Part shown: one piece after another, positions 1-9,038 of the stretch
How positions within the stretch are numbered: position 1 is the stretch's first letter
How the letters are laid out: each line of letters begins with the position of its first letter
DNA from: Halorussus rarus
GTDB taxonomy: Archaea; Halobacteriota; Halobacteria; Halobacteriales; Haladaptataceae
Length of the DNA: 64,000 bases
Assembly: GCF_003369835.1 (NCBI RefSeq)
Contig: NZ_QPMJ01000005.1
Coordinates: forward strand, 1 to 64,000
Reading direction: 5' to 3'
Translations under genes and position numbers: made by a program
The notes under the pieces: generated by a model
What the model was told of the DNA's origin: nothing
What the model saw: the letters and a program-made list of their open reading frames with translations, nothing else
Databases searched by the model: none

Positions 1-1
1 G

Positions 2-937
2 TTCATCGAGAACTTCCGGCCGGGCCGACTCGAGGAGTGGAACCTCGGTTGGGAGACCCTCTCGGAGATCAACCCGGAACTGGTGATGGTCCGGACCACC
101 GGCTTCGGCCAGACCGGCCCCTACAAGAATTTCCCCGGCTTCGGCACCCTCGCCGAAGCCATGAGCGGCTTCGCCCACACCACTGGGCAGGCGGACGGGC
201 CGCCGACGCTGCCGCCGTTCGGGCTGGCGGACGCGATCTCGGCGATGCATTCGACGTTCGCGACGATGTTCGCCTTGTACTGGCGCGACGTCAACGACGG
301 TACGGGCCAGTACATCGACTCCAGCGTGCTCGAGCCCATCTTCGGCGCCCTCATGCACTCACAGGTCGTCGAGTACAGCGAACTCGGCATCGTGCGCGAG
401 CGGATGGGCAATCGAATCCCGTTCACCGCCCCGCGGAACACGTACAAGACGAAAGACGACCGGTGGGTGGCGATCTCGACCAGCGCCGAGAACATCGCCG
501 AGCGCGTCCTCCGGCTGGTCGGCGGCGAGGACCTCGTCAACGACCCCCGCTTCCAGACGATGAGGGACCGAGTGGAACACGTCGAAGAACTGGATGCGAT
601 CATGCAGGACTGGTTCTCCGAACACACCCGCGAGGAGGCGCTCGAGGAGTTCCGCGAGGTCGAAGCCGCAATCGCGCCCGTCTACAATATCGAGGACATC
701 TTCGAGGACCCTCACTTCAACGCCCGCGACGCCATCATCGAGATCGAAGACGAGGAACTCGGCGAGATTGCCCTCAGCGGTGTGTTTCCGAAGCTCTCGG
801 CGACGCCGGGCCGCGTCGACCATCCCGGCCCGCCGCTGGGCGACAGTACCGAAGAGATACTACTCGATCGCACTTCACACACCAGTAGTACCATCGCCGA
901 CCTCGAGGAGCGAGGCGTCATCAACTCCGGCGACTGA
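2..937 (+). CDS. Class III (CaiB/BaiF) acyl-CoA transferase, 5' end missing
   Basis: The reading frame is open from the left edge, so the N-terminal part lies outside the window; 311 residues are visible. Family features are the segment IENFRPG shortly after the edge, RTTGFGQTGPY, and the late segment VDHPGPPLGD typical of the C-terminus of class III CoA-transferases. These enzymes move CoA between carboxylic acids without a covalent acyl-enzyme. The expected catalytic Asp is upstream of or within the part not seen. A CitE-like C-C lyase follows 115 bp downstream on the same strand, suggesting that a dicarboxylate is activated to its CoA thioester and then cleaved. Succinyl-CoA:mesaconate or itaconate CoA-transferase are possible roles, but the substrate cannot be read from the sequence. 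Confidence 0.85.
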   Translation, partial: FIENFRPGRLEEWNLGWETLSEINPELVMVRTTGFGQTGPYKNFPGFGTLAEAMSGFAHTTGQADGPPTLPPFGLADAISAMHSTFATMFALYWRDVNDGTGQYIDSSVLEPIFGALMHSQVVEYSELGIVRERMGNRIPFTAPRNTYKTKDDRWVAISTSAENIAERVLRLVGGEDLVNDPRFQTMRDRVEHVEELDAIMQDWFSEHTREEALEEFREVEAAIAPVYNIEDIFEDPHFNARDAIIEIEDEELGEIALSGVFPKLSATPGRVDHPGPPLGDSTEEILLDRTSHTSSTIADLEERGVINSGD

Positions 938-1019
938 AGCGGACTCACGTCGAACCTCGCCGAGGGGAGCGAAGTCGGAACGGCAGTACGGTGCACGCGA
1001 CCAGCGTTCTTTCGAGCCA

Positions 1020-1029
1020 AAGTATAAGC
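1020..1029 (+). promoter_or_regulatory. TATA-like promoter of the CitE-like gene
   Basis: AGTATAAGCC ends about 23 nt before the ATG at 1052. This spacing implies a leaderless or near-leaderless transcript, common in haloarchaea. It suggests the lyase can be transcribed separately from the CoA-transferase. Confidence 0.45.
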
Positions 1030-1051
1030 CACGATAGGGAGTATCTAACAC

Positions 1052-1954
1052 ATGGAGATTCGCAGGTCGCTACTGTCGACGCCAGCGAGCGATATGGAAA
1101 TGCTCCGCAAGGCCGCAGCATCGAGTGCAGACGAGGTGTTGTTCGACCTCGAAGACGCAGTCGCTCCCGATATGAAAGCGCGGGCCCGCGAAAACGTCGT
1201 CACCGCCGTGGACGAGTTCGACTGGGGGGACAAACTCCTCACGTTCCGGATGAACGACCTCACGCTCCCCTACGCGTACCGCGATCTCGTGACCGTCGTC
1301 GAAGCAGTCGGTGACGAGATGGACACCGTCACGGTTCCGAAGGTCGAGCGTGCGGAGGACGTGTACGTCGTCGAGACGCTCCTCTCACAGATCGAGGCCC
1401 AGATGTCGATAGCGAATCCCGTCGGTCTCAAGATACTTGTCGAGGAGACAGAGGCGCTGCAGAACATCGACGAAATCGCGGCCGCCAGCGACCGAATCGA
1501 GACCATGGACTTCGGGTCCGGCGATTACTCGGCGTCCATCGGGGTGGACCACCCCTCGGCGAAGTCCGACGCCGAGGAGACGAGCGATCTCTGGCACTAC
1601 GCGCGCCACCGACTCCTGAACGCGGCCCGTTCGAACGGGATCGTCCCGGTCGACGGGGCGTACGCCGACTTCAGCGACGCCGAGGGGTATCGTCAGGAGT
1701 GCAGAGCGGTCGAACGGGCGGGATACGTCGGAAAGTGGGCGATCCACCCCGATCAGATTCAGATCGCCAACGAGGTGTTCACGCCGAGCCGAGACGACAT
1801 CGAGTACGCCGAAGCGGTCATCGAAGCCCTCGACGGGGGCCGGGAGGAAGATGCAGGGGCGGTGAACCTCGATGGCGTCATGGTCGACAACGCCCACTAT
1901 CGGCACGCTCGGCGGACGCTCGAACGCGCCGACGAACTTGATCTTCGACGATGA
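1052..1954 (+). CDS. HpcH/HpaI aldolase / citrate lyase beta-like (CitE-like) acyl-CoA lyase
   Basis: The 300-residue protein has the CitE/malyl-CoA lyase signature: RRSLLSTPA at the N-terminus, FDLEDAVAP near residue 32 (acidic metal ligands), VPKVE, a central ILVEETEAL segment, MDFGSGDYS and the late KWAIHPDQI. Family members are Mg-dependent TIM-barrel enzymes that cleave or form malyl-, beta-methylmalyl- or citramalyl-CoA. The length fits the short CitE-like branch rather than the 430-residue haloarchaeal malate synthase found later at 9039. With the preceding CoA-transferase it could cleave an activated C4-C5 hydroxy acid into acetyl-CoA or propionyl-CoA plus an oxo acid. The exact substrate is inference. 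Confidence 0.8.
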   Translation: MEIRRSLLSTPASDMEMLRKAAASSADEVLFDLEDAVAPDMKARARENVVTAVDEFDWGDKLLTFRMNDLTLPYAYRDLVTVVEAVGDEMDTVTVPKVERAEDVYVVETLLSQIEAQMSIANPVGLKILVEETEALQNIDEIAAASDRIETMDFGSGDYSASIGVDHPSAKSDAEETSDLWHYARHRLLNAARSNGIVPVDGAYADFSDAEGYRQECRAVERAGYVGKWAIHPDQIQIANEVFTPSRDDIEYAEAVIEALDGGREEDAGAVNLDGVMVDNAHYRHARRTLERADELDLRR

Positions 1955-2017
1955 GTGACCGGAACCCCTACGGGACCGCCGAAACGACTAGTTCGCGATG
2001 TTCGGTGTGATTCAGCA

Positions 2018-3118
2018 ATGAAAGCAGTTGTCTGTTACGACTTCGGAGAGTCCGCAGTCGAAGAGATTCCTCGACCCGACCCGGACCCGACGGAGGTACT
2101 GGTCGAAGTCCACCAGGTCCAGTTGAGCGTCACGGAGTGCAGTCTCTACAGGGGCGAGGAGATCACCCACTACGAGGCCATTACGTCTCGGCTCGGCCCC
2201 GACGGGGCGAAGTTGTTCGGACACGAGTTCTGTGGGCAGGTGGTAGAGACGGGCGAGGAGGTGACCGAGTTCGATACCGGTGACCGCGTCTACGCCCCCG
2301 GAAAGATTCCCTGTCTCGAGTGTGCGTCCTGCGAGGCCGGGTACACTCACCTGTGCCACGACAAGGACAACATCGGGTACGAGCGTCCCGGAGCGCTGGC
2401 GGAGTACGTTACGGTGCCCGCGCACCCGCTCGAAACGCTCTCCGACGGGATTTCAGATGCCGAGGGAGCGGCGATGCAGCCGTTCTCCACGTCGGTGCTC
2501 TCGGTTCACGACGCCGAAATCGAGACCGGCGATGTAGTCGTCGCCGTGGGAATGGGTGTGATCGGCGCTCAGTGCGCACAACTTGCGCTCAGACAGGGGG
2601 CCAGTACGGTGTTCGGCGTCGATATCGTCGACGAGAAGCTCACGCTCGCCGAATCGTACGGGGTCGAATCGATCGACGCTCGCGAGGAGGACCCTGTCGA
2701 ACGGATAGTGGCGGCGACGGACGGAATCGGTGCGGACGTGGCATTCGAAGCTGTCGGCGGCTCGCAGGACCGGCTGACCGACGGAGACGGGCCGATCACA
2801 CAGGCGTTTCGCGCTCTTCGGACCGGGGGAACTCTCGTCCAGGTGGGCCACATCGCGGGTGATGTCTCGGCGACCGCACGGGACCTCCGGGACAAATGTC
2901 TGACGTGGCGCCACCCGCTGCGCGGAAATCCGCAGCTCGGTCCGAACGCCTCGCCAGGCGAGGTCGCGCCCGAGTTGGTTGACGATGGGCTAGTCACGAT
3001 AGACGATCACATCACTCACGAACTCGACGGTCTCAGTTCGTTCGAGAGAGCGGTCGAGATGACGCTGAACAAGGAAGAGTACGGAGCGCTCGGACCGGCG
3101 CAAATCGTGGTCGACTAA
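2018..3118 (+). CDS. Zinc-dependent alcohol dehydrogenase (MDR family)
   Basis: The ATG at 2018 gives the typical start MKAVVCYDFGE; an upstream GTG at 1955 would add 21 residues of non-family sequence. The 366-residue protein has a GroES-like catalytic domain with TECSLYRG and GHEFCGQV (catalytic zinc Cys and His-Glu). The structural zinc loop reads CLECASCEAGYTHLC. The Rossmann domain contains VVAVGMGVIGAQCAQ, followed by an acidic residue in FGVDIVD, which favours NAD over NADP. It belongs with the threonine/butanediol dehydrogenase-like group. It lies 63 bp after the lyase on the same strand and may oxidise a hydroxy compound in the same pathway. Confidence 0.85.
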   Translation: MKAVVCYDFGESAVEEIPRPDPDPTEVLVEVHQVQLSVTECSLYRGEEITHYEAITSRLGPDGAKLFGHEFCGQVVETGEEVTEFDTGDRVYAPGKIPCLECASCEAGYTHLCHDKDNIGYERPGALAEYVTVPAHPLETLSDGISDAEGAAMQPFSTSVLSVHDAEIETGDVVVAVGMGVIGAQCAQLALRQGASTVFGVDIVDEKLTLAESYGVESIDAREEDPVERIVAATDGIGADVAFEAVGGSQDRLTDGDGPITQAFRALRTGGTLVQVGHIAGDVSATARDLRDKCLTWRHPLRGNPQLGPNASPGEVAPELVDDGLVTIDDHITHELDGLSSFERAVEMTLNKEEYGALGPAQIVVD

Positions 3119-3151
3119 CGTTCAGCATCGGAGCTCCGTCGCGGAGACGAA

Positions 3152-4195
3152 TCACGGCGTAATGCGATCGACGACCGCGTCGGTGAACGTTTCGGTCGTC
3201 TCGTCACCGCCGATATCGGGCGTTCGGACGCCCGAGTCGAGAGCATCGTTAACCGCCGTCTCGATTGTCGCCGGTGCGTCCCCGACAGCAGCATCCCCGT
3301 TGGATTCTATCCACTCGAGCAACATGGCGGCGGAGAGGATCATCGCCGCGGGGTTTGCGATACCTTCGCCCGCGATGTCCGGCGCCGCACCGTGACTGGC
3401 CTGCGCCATCGCGTGTTCGGCACCGTAGTTGAGACCCGGCGCTACGCCGAGGCTTCCGACAACCCCGGCGGCTTCGTCGGACAGGATATCACCGAACAGA
3501 TTGGTCGTCACCACGACGTCGTGGTCGGTTGGGTTGCGAACCAGTTCCATGGCGAACGCGTCGACGAGGGACGTCTCTAACGTAACGTCGGGGTAATCGT
3601 CGGCGACCGCCCGGCACTCCTCGAGGAACAGTGCCTCGCCGTGTTTGAGAACGTTCCCCTTGTGGACGGCTGTTACGTCCTTGTCGTGAGCGTCGGCGTG
3701 GGCGAACGCCGCTTCGGCAATCCGTCGGGACTCCTTCCGCGTGACGACGCGGACCGACAGTGCGGTGTCTTCGGTCGGCATGAACCGGCCGTCGCCGATG
3801 TGCATGTTCCGGTCGGCGAGGAACCCTTCGGTGTTCTGTCGGAATACGGTGACTTCCATCCCCTCGGGACCGAGGCTCTCGTACGCGCGAATCGGACGGA
3901 CGTTCGCGTACAGGTCGAACTCGGAGCGGAGCGTGCTGCTGGGGTTCTGGTTCGCGGGGTCGTCCTCGGGGTACTCGCCGGCGAGAATCGGCCCGAGAAA
4001 CCACCCGTCGCACTCCTCTAGCGCTTCGAGCGTCGTCTCCGGAACCGTCGATCCGTGCCTCTCGTAGCCCTCCCAGCCGACGGGTAACTCGACGAATTCC
4101 GCATCGGCCTGACTCGCTTCTACCGCTCGTCGTGCTGCCGAGACGATTTCCGGCCCGATTCCGTCTCCCGGCAGGATTCCGAGTCGAAGTACCAT
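3152..4195 (-). CDS. Isocitrate/isopropylmalate dehydrogenase family beta-decarboxylating dehydrogenase
   Basis: The start [17 protein letters not shown] at 4195 matches the family N-terminus; the longer frame upstream adds 94 residues of unrelated sequence. At 347 aa the size is normal. Signature elements are [21 protein letters not shown] (substrate Arg residues), [15 protein letters not shown], the metal-binding DILSDEAAG and the NAD loop HGAAPDIAG. Members oxidise and decarboxylate 2-hydroxy-dicarboxylates: isocitrate, 3-isopropylmalate, homoisocitrate, tartrate or D-malate. The absence of leucine-pathway neighbours and the presence of a CoA-transferase, a lyase and aconitase suggest catabolism. 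Specificity cannot be called by eye. It is divergent from the carbonic anhydrase-like gene. Confidence 0.8.
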   Translation of the reverse strand: MVLRLGILPGDGIGPEIVSAARRAVEASQADAEFVELPVGWEGYERHGSTVPETTLEALEECDGWFLGPILAGEYPEDDPANQNPSSTLRSEFDLYANVRPIRAYESLGPEGMEVTVFRQNTEGFLADRNMHIGDGRFMPTEDTALSVRVVTRKESRRIAEAAFAHADAHDKDVTAVHKGNVLKHGEALFLEECRAVADDYPDVTLETSLVDAFAMELVRNPTDHDVVVTTNLFGDILSDEAAGVVGSLGVAPGLNYGAEHAMAQASHGAAPDIAGEGIANPAAMILSAAMLLEWIESNGDAAVGDAPATIETAVNDALDSGVRTPDIGGDETTETFTDAVVDRITP

Positions 4196-4303
4196 CCAGT
4201 GATGTAACGTAATCGATCGTGTTATACGTTCCCGTACGGTCAACATTGACTCCCGGCGCCCCTGAGGGACAACTTCCTTATAGTCCGTCGTAAAGTACCG
4301 AAC
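4196..4303. promoter_or_regulatory. Divergent promoter region
   Basis: This 108-bp gap separates two divergent genes. On the plus strand CTTATA lies about 25 nt before the ATG at 4304, consistent with a leaderless transcript. On the minus strand a GTATAAC element near 4230-4236 sits about 35 nt before the start at 4195. Confidence 0.4.
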
Positions 4304-4804
4304 ATGATACGGTCGTTCGATGGTACAACACCCCAAATCGCGGACTCGGCGTACGTGGACGAGGCGGCAGTCGTCATCGGTGATGTCGTCATCGAGGCGG
4401 AGGCGAGTGTCTGGCCGAACGCGACCCTTCGAGGTGATAGCGATAGAATCGTCGTGGGAGCCGGTGCCAACGTCCAAGATAACGCCGTGTTACACGAGGA
4501 CGCCGTTCTCGAACCGGAGACCACAGTCGGCCACAGCGGTATCGTCCACGCCGCAACGGTCGCAGAGGGCGCGCTCGTGGGGATGAATGCGGTAGTCCTC
4601 GACGATGCACGTATCGGCGAAGACGCGATCGTCGGGGCCGGAGCCGTCGTGACCGAGGGTACCGAAGTACCGACCGAAACGCTCGTGACCGGCATACCCG
4701 CAGCATCGAAGGCCGAACTCGACGAGCCTCGTTCGGCGACGACCGCCGAGCATTACGTAGAACTCGCGAACCGCTACGAGGAGACCTCCAGACGTATCGA
4801 GTGA
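4304..4804 (+). CDS. Gamma-class carbonic anhydrase-like hexapeptide-repeat protein
   Basis: The 166-residue protein folds as a left-handed beta-helix, judged from the repeated hexapeptide rhythm from about residue 10 to 125. The three zinc-ligand His residues of gamma carbonic anhydrases are in place: one in NAVLHED and two in VGHSGIVHAA. The Arg-x-Asp (LRGDSD) and Gln (NVQDN) that organise the active site are also present. It would interconvert CO2 and bicarbonate, or be an inactive homologue, in the cytoplasm. A link to CO2 released by the adjacent beta-decarboxylating dehydrogenase is attractive but is inference. Confidence 0.85.
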   Translation: MIRSFDGTTPQIADSAYVDEAAVVIGDVVIEAEASVWPNATLRGDSDRIVVGAGANVQDNAVLHEDAVLEPETTVGHSGIVHAATVAEGALVGMNAVVLDDARIGEDAIVGAGAVVTEGTEVPTETLVTGIPAASKAELDEPRSATTAEHYVELANRYEETSRRIE

Positions 4805-4921
4805 CGAACGCGAGTGCCTCGCGCCTACGGAGCCGACAGACCGCCGATCGTCGTCGCTGAAAATCGGCGCCGGCGGAGCAGTACATTGCGGGCCTGTCGC
4901 CGAAAGAAGTACGTCGTTCGA

Positions 4922-6871
4922 CTAGTCCGCCGAGAGCTGCGCCCTAGTGTGAGGAAGCTTCCCACCGGCAGCGAGCAGTTCGCGTTCCCGGTCGTTCACC
5001 CGTAGGGTGGCTGGAGCGTCCCACTCGTCGTTCACCCGCACGGTGAACTCCGTCCGTCCGTTTAGCACCGCACTTACGACGTCGTCGACCAGTTCGATAT
5101 CATCACCCTGCCTGATGCTGTCGTAGGTCTCGTCGTCGATAGTCAGCGGCAACAACCCGAAGTTGATGAGGTTGGCCTTGTGGATCCGGGCGAGGCTCTT
5201 CGCGAGGACGCCGTGGACGCCCAAGTACATCGGACAAAGGGCAGCGTGTTCGCGCGAGGAGCCCTGCCCGTAGTTCTCGCCGGCGACGAGGAAGCCGCCG
5301 TCGGCCGCCTCCGCGCGCTCGGCGAAGCTTCCGTCGACCCGTGAGAGGGTGAACTCCGAGAGTTTGGGGACGTTCGAGCGGTACATCGACACCTCCTTGG
5401 TCGCCGGGATCACGTGGTCGGTGGTGATGTTGTCGCCCATCTTCAGCAGGGCCGGTCCGTCGAGGTCGGACCCTAACTCATCTTTGAGCGGGACGTCGCC
5501 GATGTTCGGGCCCTTGACGAGCTCGTCGTCGACCGACTCCTCGGGGAGGATGATGTCGGAGTCGGGCGTACCGTTGTACAGTTCGGGCATCTCGCGGCCG
5601 GGTGCCGCCAGACCGAGCTCGTCGGCGAAGTCCCTCGGGTCGACGATCTCGCCCGCGATAGCCGACGCGGCCGCGACCTCCGGCGAGCAGAGGAACACCG
5701 CGTCGTCCTCCATCCCCGAACGGCCCTCGAAGTTGCGGTTGAACGTCCGGAGCGACACCGAATCGCTCGCTGGAACGTGACCGGCGCCGATGCAGGCGCC
5801 GCAGGTCGCCTCGGAGAAGTTGACGCCGGCCGCCATCATCTCGGCGACCCAGCCCTCCTTCGCGAGCATCTCGGAGGCCTGCTTGCTGCCGGGTGCGACG
5901 ATCATCTCGGTCGACTGGTCGGTTTCGCGGCCCTCGAGTATCTTTGCGACCGGGAGGATGTCCTCGTAGGCGCCGTTGGTGCAGGAGCCGACGATGACCT
6001 GGTCGACCTCGGTGCCCGCGACTTCGCCGACGGGCACGACGTTGTCGGGCATCGACGGCTCGGCGACCAGTGGCTCGATAGCCGAGAGGTCGATCGCGAG
6101 TTCGTCGTCGTAGTCGGCGTCGTCGCCGGGGGCGAGTGGCCGGAAGTCGTCCTCGCGATTCAATCGGCGGAAGTACTCCTCCGTGCGCTCGTCGGACGGA
6201 AAAATGGAAGTCGTCGCTCCGAGCTCCGTCCCCATGTTCGAGATCACCGTTCGTTCGTGCGCCGAGAGGCTCTCGATGCCGGGTCCGGTGTACTCGAACA
6301 CCTTACCGACGCCGCCCTTCACGGAGAGTCGACGGAGCAGCTCGAGGATGACGTCCTTCGCGGTCGCCCACTCGGGAAGTTCACCCTCCAGTCTGACGTT
6401 GACGATCTCCGGCATCTCGATGTAGTAGGGTGCCCCGCCCATCGTCGTGGCGATGTCCAGGCCCCCGGTGCCGATGCCGAGCTGACCGAGTCCGCCCGCC
6501 GTCGGCGTGTGCGAGTCCGCACCGAGCAGGGTCTTGCCGGGCGTGACGAAGTTCTCCTTGTGAACCTGGTGGAGGATTCCGGTTCCCGGACGGGCGAAGT
6601 ACGCCCCGAACGTGCCTGCCGCGCTTCGGAGGAACCGATGGTCGTCGGAGATCTTGAAGTCCGGCTGATAGGTCTGGTGGTCGCAGTGTTGACCGGCGAT
6701 TTCGACCTGAACCTTGTCCAGGTCGAGGGCCTCGAACTGCAGCCAGACCATCGTCCCCGTCAGGTCGTGTGCAAGGACTTGGTCGATCTCGATGCCAATC
6801 TCCTCGCCAGTCTCGAGTTCCCCGTCGACGAGATGATCTGCGAGTATCTTCTCCGTGAGGGTCCGTCCCAT
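4922..6871 (-). CDS. acn: Aconitate hydratase (about 650-residue type)
   Basis: The start MGRTLTEKIL at 6871 is preferred; the frame extends 19 residues further without family similarity, and a TATA-like TTTAAC lies near 6898-6903 on the minus strand. The 649-residue protein carries the three [4Fe-4S] ligand cysteines (GSCTNG, then CGACIGAG), the LLGADSHTPTAGG and GGLDIATTMGG motifs, and the C-terminal swivel-domain GQGSSREHAAL active-site loop. The size matches the single-chain 'Aquifex-type' aconitases common in haloarchaea, not the 900-residue AcnA/IRP form. It interconverts citrate and isocitrate; a related tri-acid substrate in the local pathway is possible. Confidence 0.9.
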   Translation of the reverse strand: MGRTLTEKILADHLVDGELETGEEIGIEIDQVLAHDLTGTMVWLQFEALDLDKVQVEIAGQHCDHQTYQPDFKISDDHRFLRSAAGTFGAYFARPGTGILHQVHKENFVTPGKTLLGADSHTPTAGGLGQLGIGTGGLDIATTMGGAPYYIEMPEIVNVRLEGELPEWATAKDVILELLRRLSVKGGVGKVFEYTGPGIESLSAHERTVISNMGTELGATTSIFPSDERTEEYFRRLNREDDFRPLAPGDDADYDDELAIDLSAIEPLVAEPSMPDNVVPVGEVAGTEVDQVIVGSCTNGAYEDILPVAKILEGRETDQSTEMIVAPGSKQASEMLAKEGWVAEMMAAGVNFSEATCGACIGAGHVPASDSVSLRTFNRNFEGRSGMEDDAVFLCSPEVAAASAIAGEIVDPRDFADELGLAAPGREMPELYNGTPDSDIILPEESVDDELVKGPNIGDVPLKDELGSDLDGPALLKMGDNITTDHVIPATKEVSMYRSNVPKLSEFTLSRVDGSFAERAEAADGGFLVAGENYGQGSSREHAALCPMYLGVHGVLAKSLARIHKANLINFGLLPLTIDDETYDSIRQGDDIELVDDVVSAVLNGRTEFTVRVNDEWDAPATLRVNDRERELLAAGGKLPHTRAQLSAD

Positions 6872-7216
6872 GATACCTTTCGATTTGGGGGCTCTCGTTA
6901 AATGTGTTTGTCCGCTCGGTCGCAGCACAACGTTGTCTCGAACAGTACGCCTTCAGCGTTCCCGCAGTCGACGGTACCTATGTGCATCGATACGGGTAAC
7001 TGGAACCTTCCATGTCGAAGTGGGGAATGCCAAGTCGAATCTCCGGTAACGGTATCCTACGCGATTCAACAGGATTTGCTGCTCACAACAAAGTGAGTCC
7101 CAGCTCATGGTGACGACCTTGTCTATCTGACCGATGGGTTCTTGCTCCCGACCGCCAGTTCAGTCGGATAAGACAGAGGGAAATTTATTTGCTTACTTCG
7201 TCCATTTACTCACATC
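6872..7216. other. Gene-free AT-richer spacer
   Basis: I see no coding region. Only the aconitase promoter (minus strand, near 6898-6903) and an AATTTATTTGC TATA-like stretch near 7181-7191 ahead of the methyltransferase relic stand out. Base composition shifts here to AT-richer DNA, which continues to about 9.0 kb. Confidence 0.4.
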
Positions 7217-7878
7217 TTGGCTAAGGATTCAGAACAGAAGCGGGAGGCGGCAGACTCGTTCAATATGTACGCCTCGGCGTATGTGGAAAGTCATATCCAT
7301 CAGAGTGGTGATGACTTGGAGACGCTTGCTGAGTAGTGTGCAAACGCTGAGCAAGCCCTTGATATAGCGACCGGCGCAGGTCATACTGTGGGTGCCGTCT
7401 ACAAGTCCGGTGTCCTTTCGGTGGTAGCGACTGATGCCGCACCAACCATGGTCGCGACAGTAAAAGCGAAGTTTCCAAGCATTATAGGAGCTGTTGCTGA
7501 CGCTGAGCAGTTACCGTTTCCGGATGATATGTTCGACGCTGTAATGTGTCGTATCGCTGCTCATCACTCCCTCCAGAGACATTTGTAAACGAAGTAGCCC
7601 GAGTAACTGAATCAGGTGGAGTATTCGCGTTCGAGGGCAATATTGCACCCGAAGACGAACAGCTCGATGAGTTTTTTGAACTCGGTCGGACGATTGCGTG
7701 ATCCGACTCATCACAGGTCATACACTGAATCGGAATGGTGTGAGTGGTTTCAGGCCGCCGGATTTGATGTCGAAGGGTATTTTGCGATTAATAAAATCAT
7801 TAATTATCAAACTGGGCTGAGAAGCTCGACACACCAGCAGAATGTTGTTGGTTCGTCGGGGCTCACAGTCTAATTTAG
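7217..7878 (+). pseudogene. Class I SAM-dependent methyltransferase, broken by a stop and frameshifts
   Basis: A possible TTG start at 7217 begins LAKDSEQKREAADSFNMYAS. An in-frame TAG stop occurs at 7334-7336, and the same frame then gives the SAM-binding region DIATGAGHT, then ADAEQLPFPDDMFDAVMCR. Near 7565 the sense shifts frame (PPETFVNEVARVTESGG), and near 7690 it shifts again to RDPTHHRSYTESEWCEW. A last shift near 7810 gives WAEKLDTPAE and a TAG ending at 7878. This is the order of a UbiE/COQ5-type methyltransferase, so the gene was real and has decayed. Its 3' end abuts the IS6-type transposase relic on the other strand. Confidence 0.75.
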
Positions 7879-8395
7879 TACCTCCTCCGCTGGCGTCGTT
7901 CCGTCGAGTACTTGATACACCCTCTGTCGTTTGTAGTAATGTGCAAAATACGCAAGATATTTGCGGGCACTCGCCTGACGTCCACCCATGAATTGTGGAA
8001 GCGGTCGATCCGCATCTTGAGGGCATGAAACCATTTTTCAATGTGGCTTCGGTCAGCGTAGTCAAGTATCCGTTCAATCCGATTCGAGAGAGGGTAGTCA
8101 GATAACAGTAGCTATCGACGAGATACACTGCGTCCGAGAAATTTTGTTTCTTGGTGAGTTGATGCAGAAACACAGCTGCTGGGTCGGTATCGCGCCGCCC
8201 AAAAAATGCGACATCAAGCAGCAGTTTTGGCTCGGTAACTATTGCAGCGTATACCCAAGACCACTCACCGTTAGTCCGGAACGCGGTCCCGTCAACCGCG
8301 ACCCATGTCGGCGACGCCGATGGCGGGTCGCACCCACTGACAGCCAACCGATGTACCCAGTGTCAAACCGCTCCACGAGAACATTATACACTTAA
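7870..8395 (-). pseudogene. IS6-family transposase remnant
   Basis: Minus-strand reading gives DDE-domain pieces typical of haloarchaeal IS6 elements: AVDGTAFRTNGEWSWVYAAI (first catalytic Asp), LLLDVAFFGRRDTDPAAVFL, DAVYLVDSYCYLT (second Asp), then after a frame change IEKWFHALKMRIDRFHNSWV (catalytic Glu) and a C-terminal DGTTPAEEVLN followed by a stop at 7870-7872. At least two frameshifts separate these blocks and the N-terminal HTH is not intact. The copy cannot make a functional transposase. I did not find convincing terminal inverted repeats. Confidence 0.7.
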
Positions 8396-8416
8396 GACCG
8401 ACAAAACCGATGTAGT

Positions 8417-8476
8417 CTCCCGAAACGAATAGCCTGTTTCGTGGAGACGGACGCCGAACGCCCTGACGGGCGTCGC
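8417..8476. repeat. Paired hairpins, possible transposon-end relic
   Basis: Two inverted repeats lie side by side. The first pairs CTCCCGAAAC (8417-8426) with GTTTCGTGGAG (8436-8446), with one bulge. The second pairs the arm around CGGACGCCGAACGCCC with GGGCGTCGCCGTCCG across a TGAC loop (about 8448-8476). Closely spaced imperfect hairpins of the second kind resemble subterminal structures of IS200/IS605-type elements. No transposase gene for such an element is present here. Confidence 0.35.
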
Positions 8477-9038
8477 CGTCCGCTCATCCTCTCAGGTTTC
8501 TTCTAAGTCCGTCTCCAAGATCTTGTTAAGCAAATCTACGAGCAGTTCGGACACGATACTCCACGACCTGCTCGTTCCTCAAACTGGCTCAACCAGACCG
8601 TGGGCGTCGGGGGAATATTCTACATCGGCCAGCACTCATCGAGTAGAATTTCCAATTATGGGTTTTGACCTCGGTAAGTATCTCACAGAAGTTCGATTTC
8701 AGAGAGGCTTAGCTCCGGGATGGCAGACAAGTGGTCCATCCCAATAAGAGGACTTATTTTATAGCAAATAGATATTCGCCGGGCAAATCGTCATACTCCT
8801 TCGGTATCGGGTATTTAACATGGCGTTTCCTCTCCATAAGTGTTAATTACCATGTTTTTCAAACGATACGAGTACCAAAACCGGCTTTCTGAATTTCCAC
8901 CTCTATTGGGATGCATTCATTGCACGCTCGGTGCGGTATTTGGCAACCTCATTATTTATCCGATTGGGCCTCAGGCGTGCGAGACAACCACGTTCGTGTG
9001 AACTCTTAACACTGAGAAGGTCGACAGTAGAGTCGCAC
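8477..9038. other. Gene-free spacer before malate synthase
   Basis: I found no convincing gene. A short open frame around 8527-8660 has no recognisable similarity. A TCTTAAC element near 9003-9009 lies about 30 nt before the malate synthase ATG and may be its promoter. Confidence 0.35.

Noticed and set aside
8523-8747. 74-codon frame in the AT-rich island
   Set aside because: No similarity is recognised and another frame is equally open; it is probably a non-coding relic.
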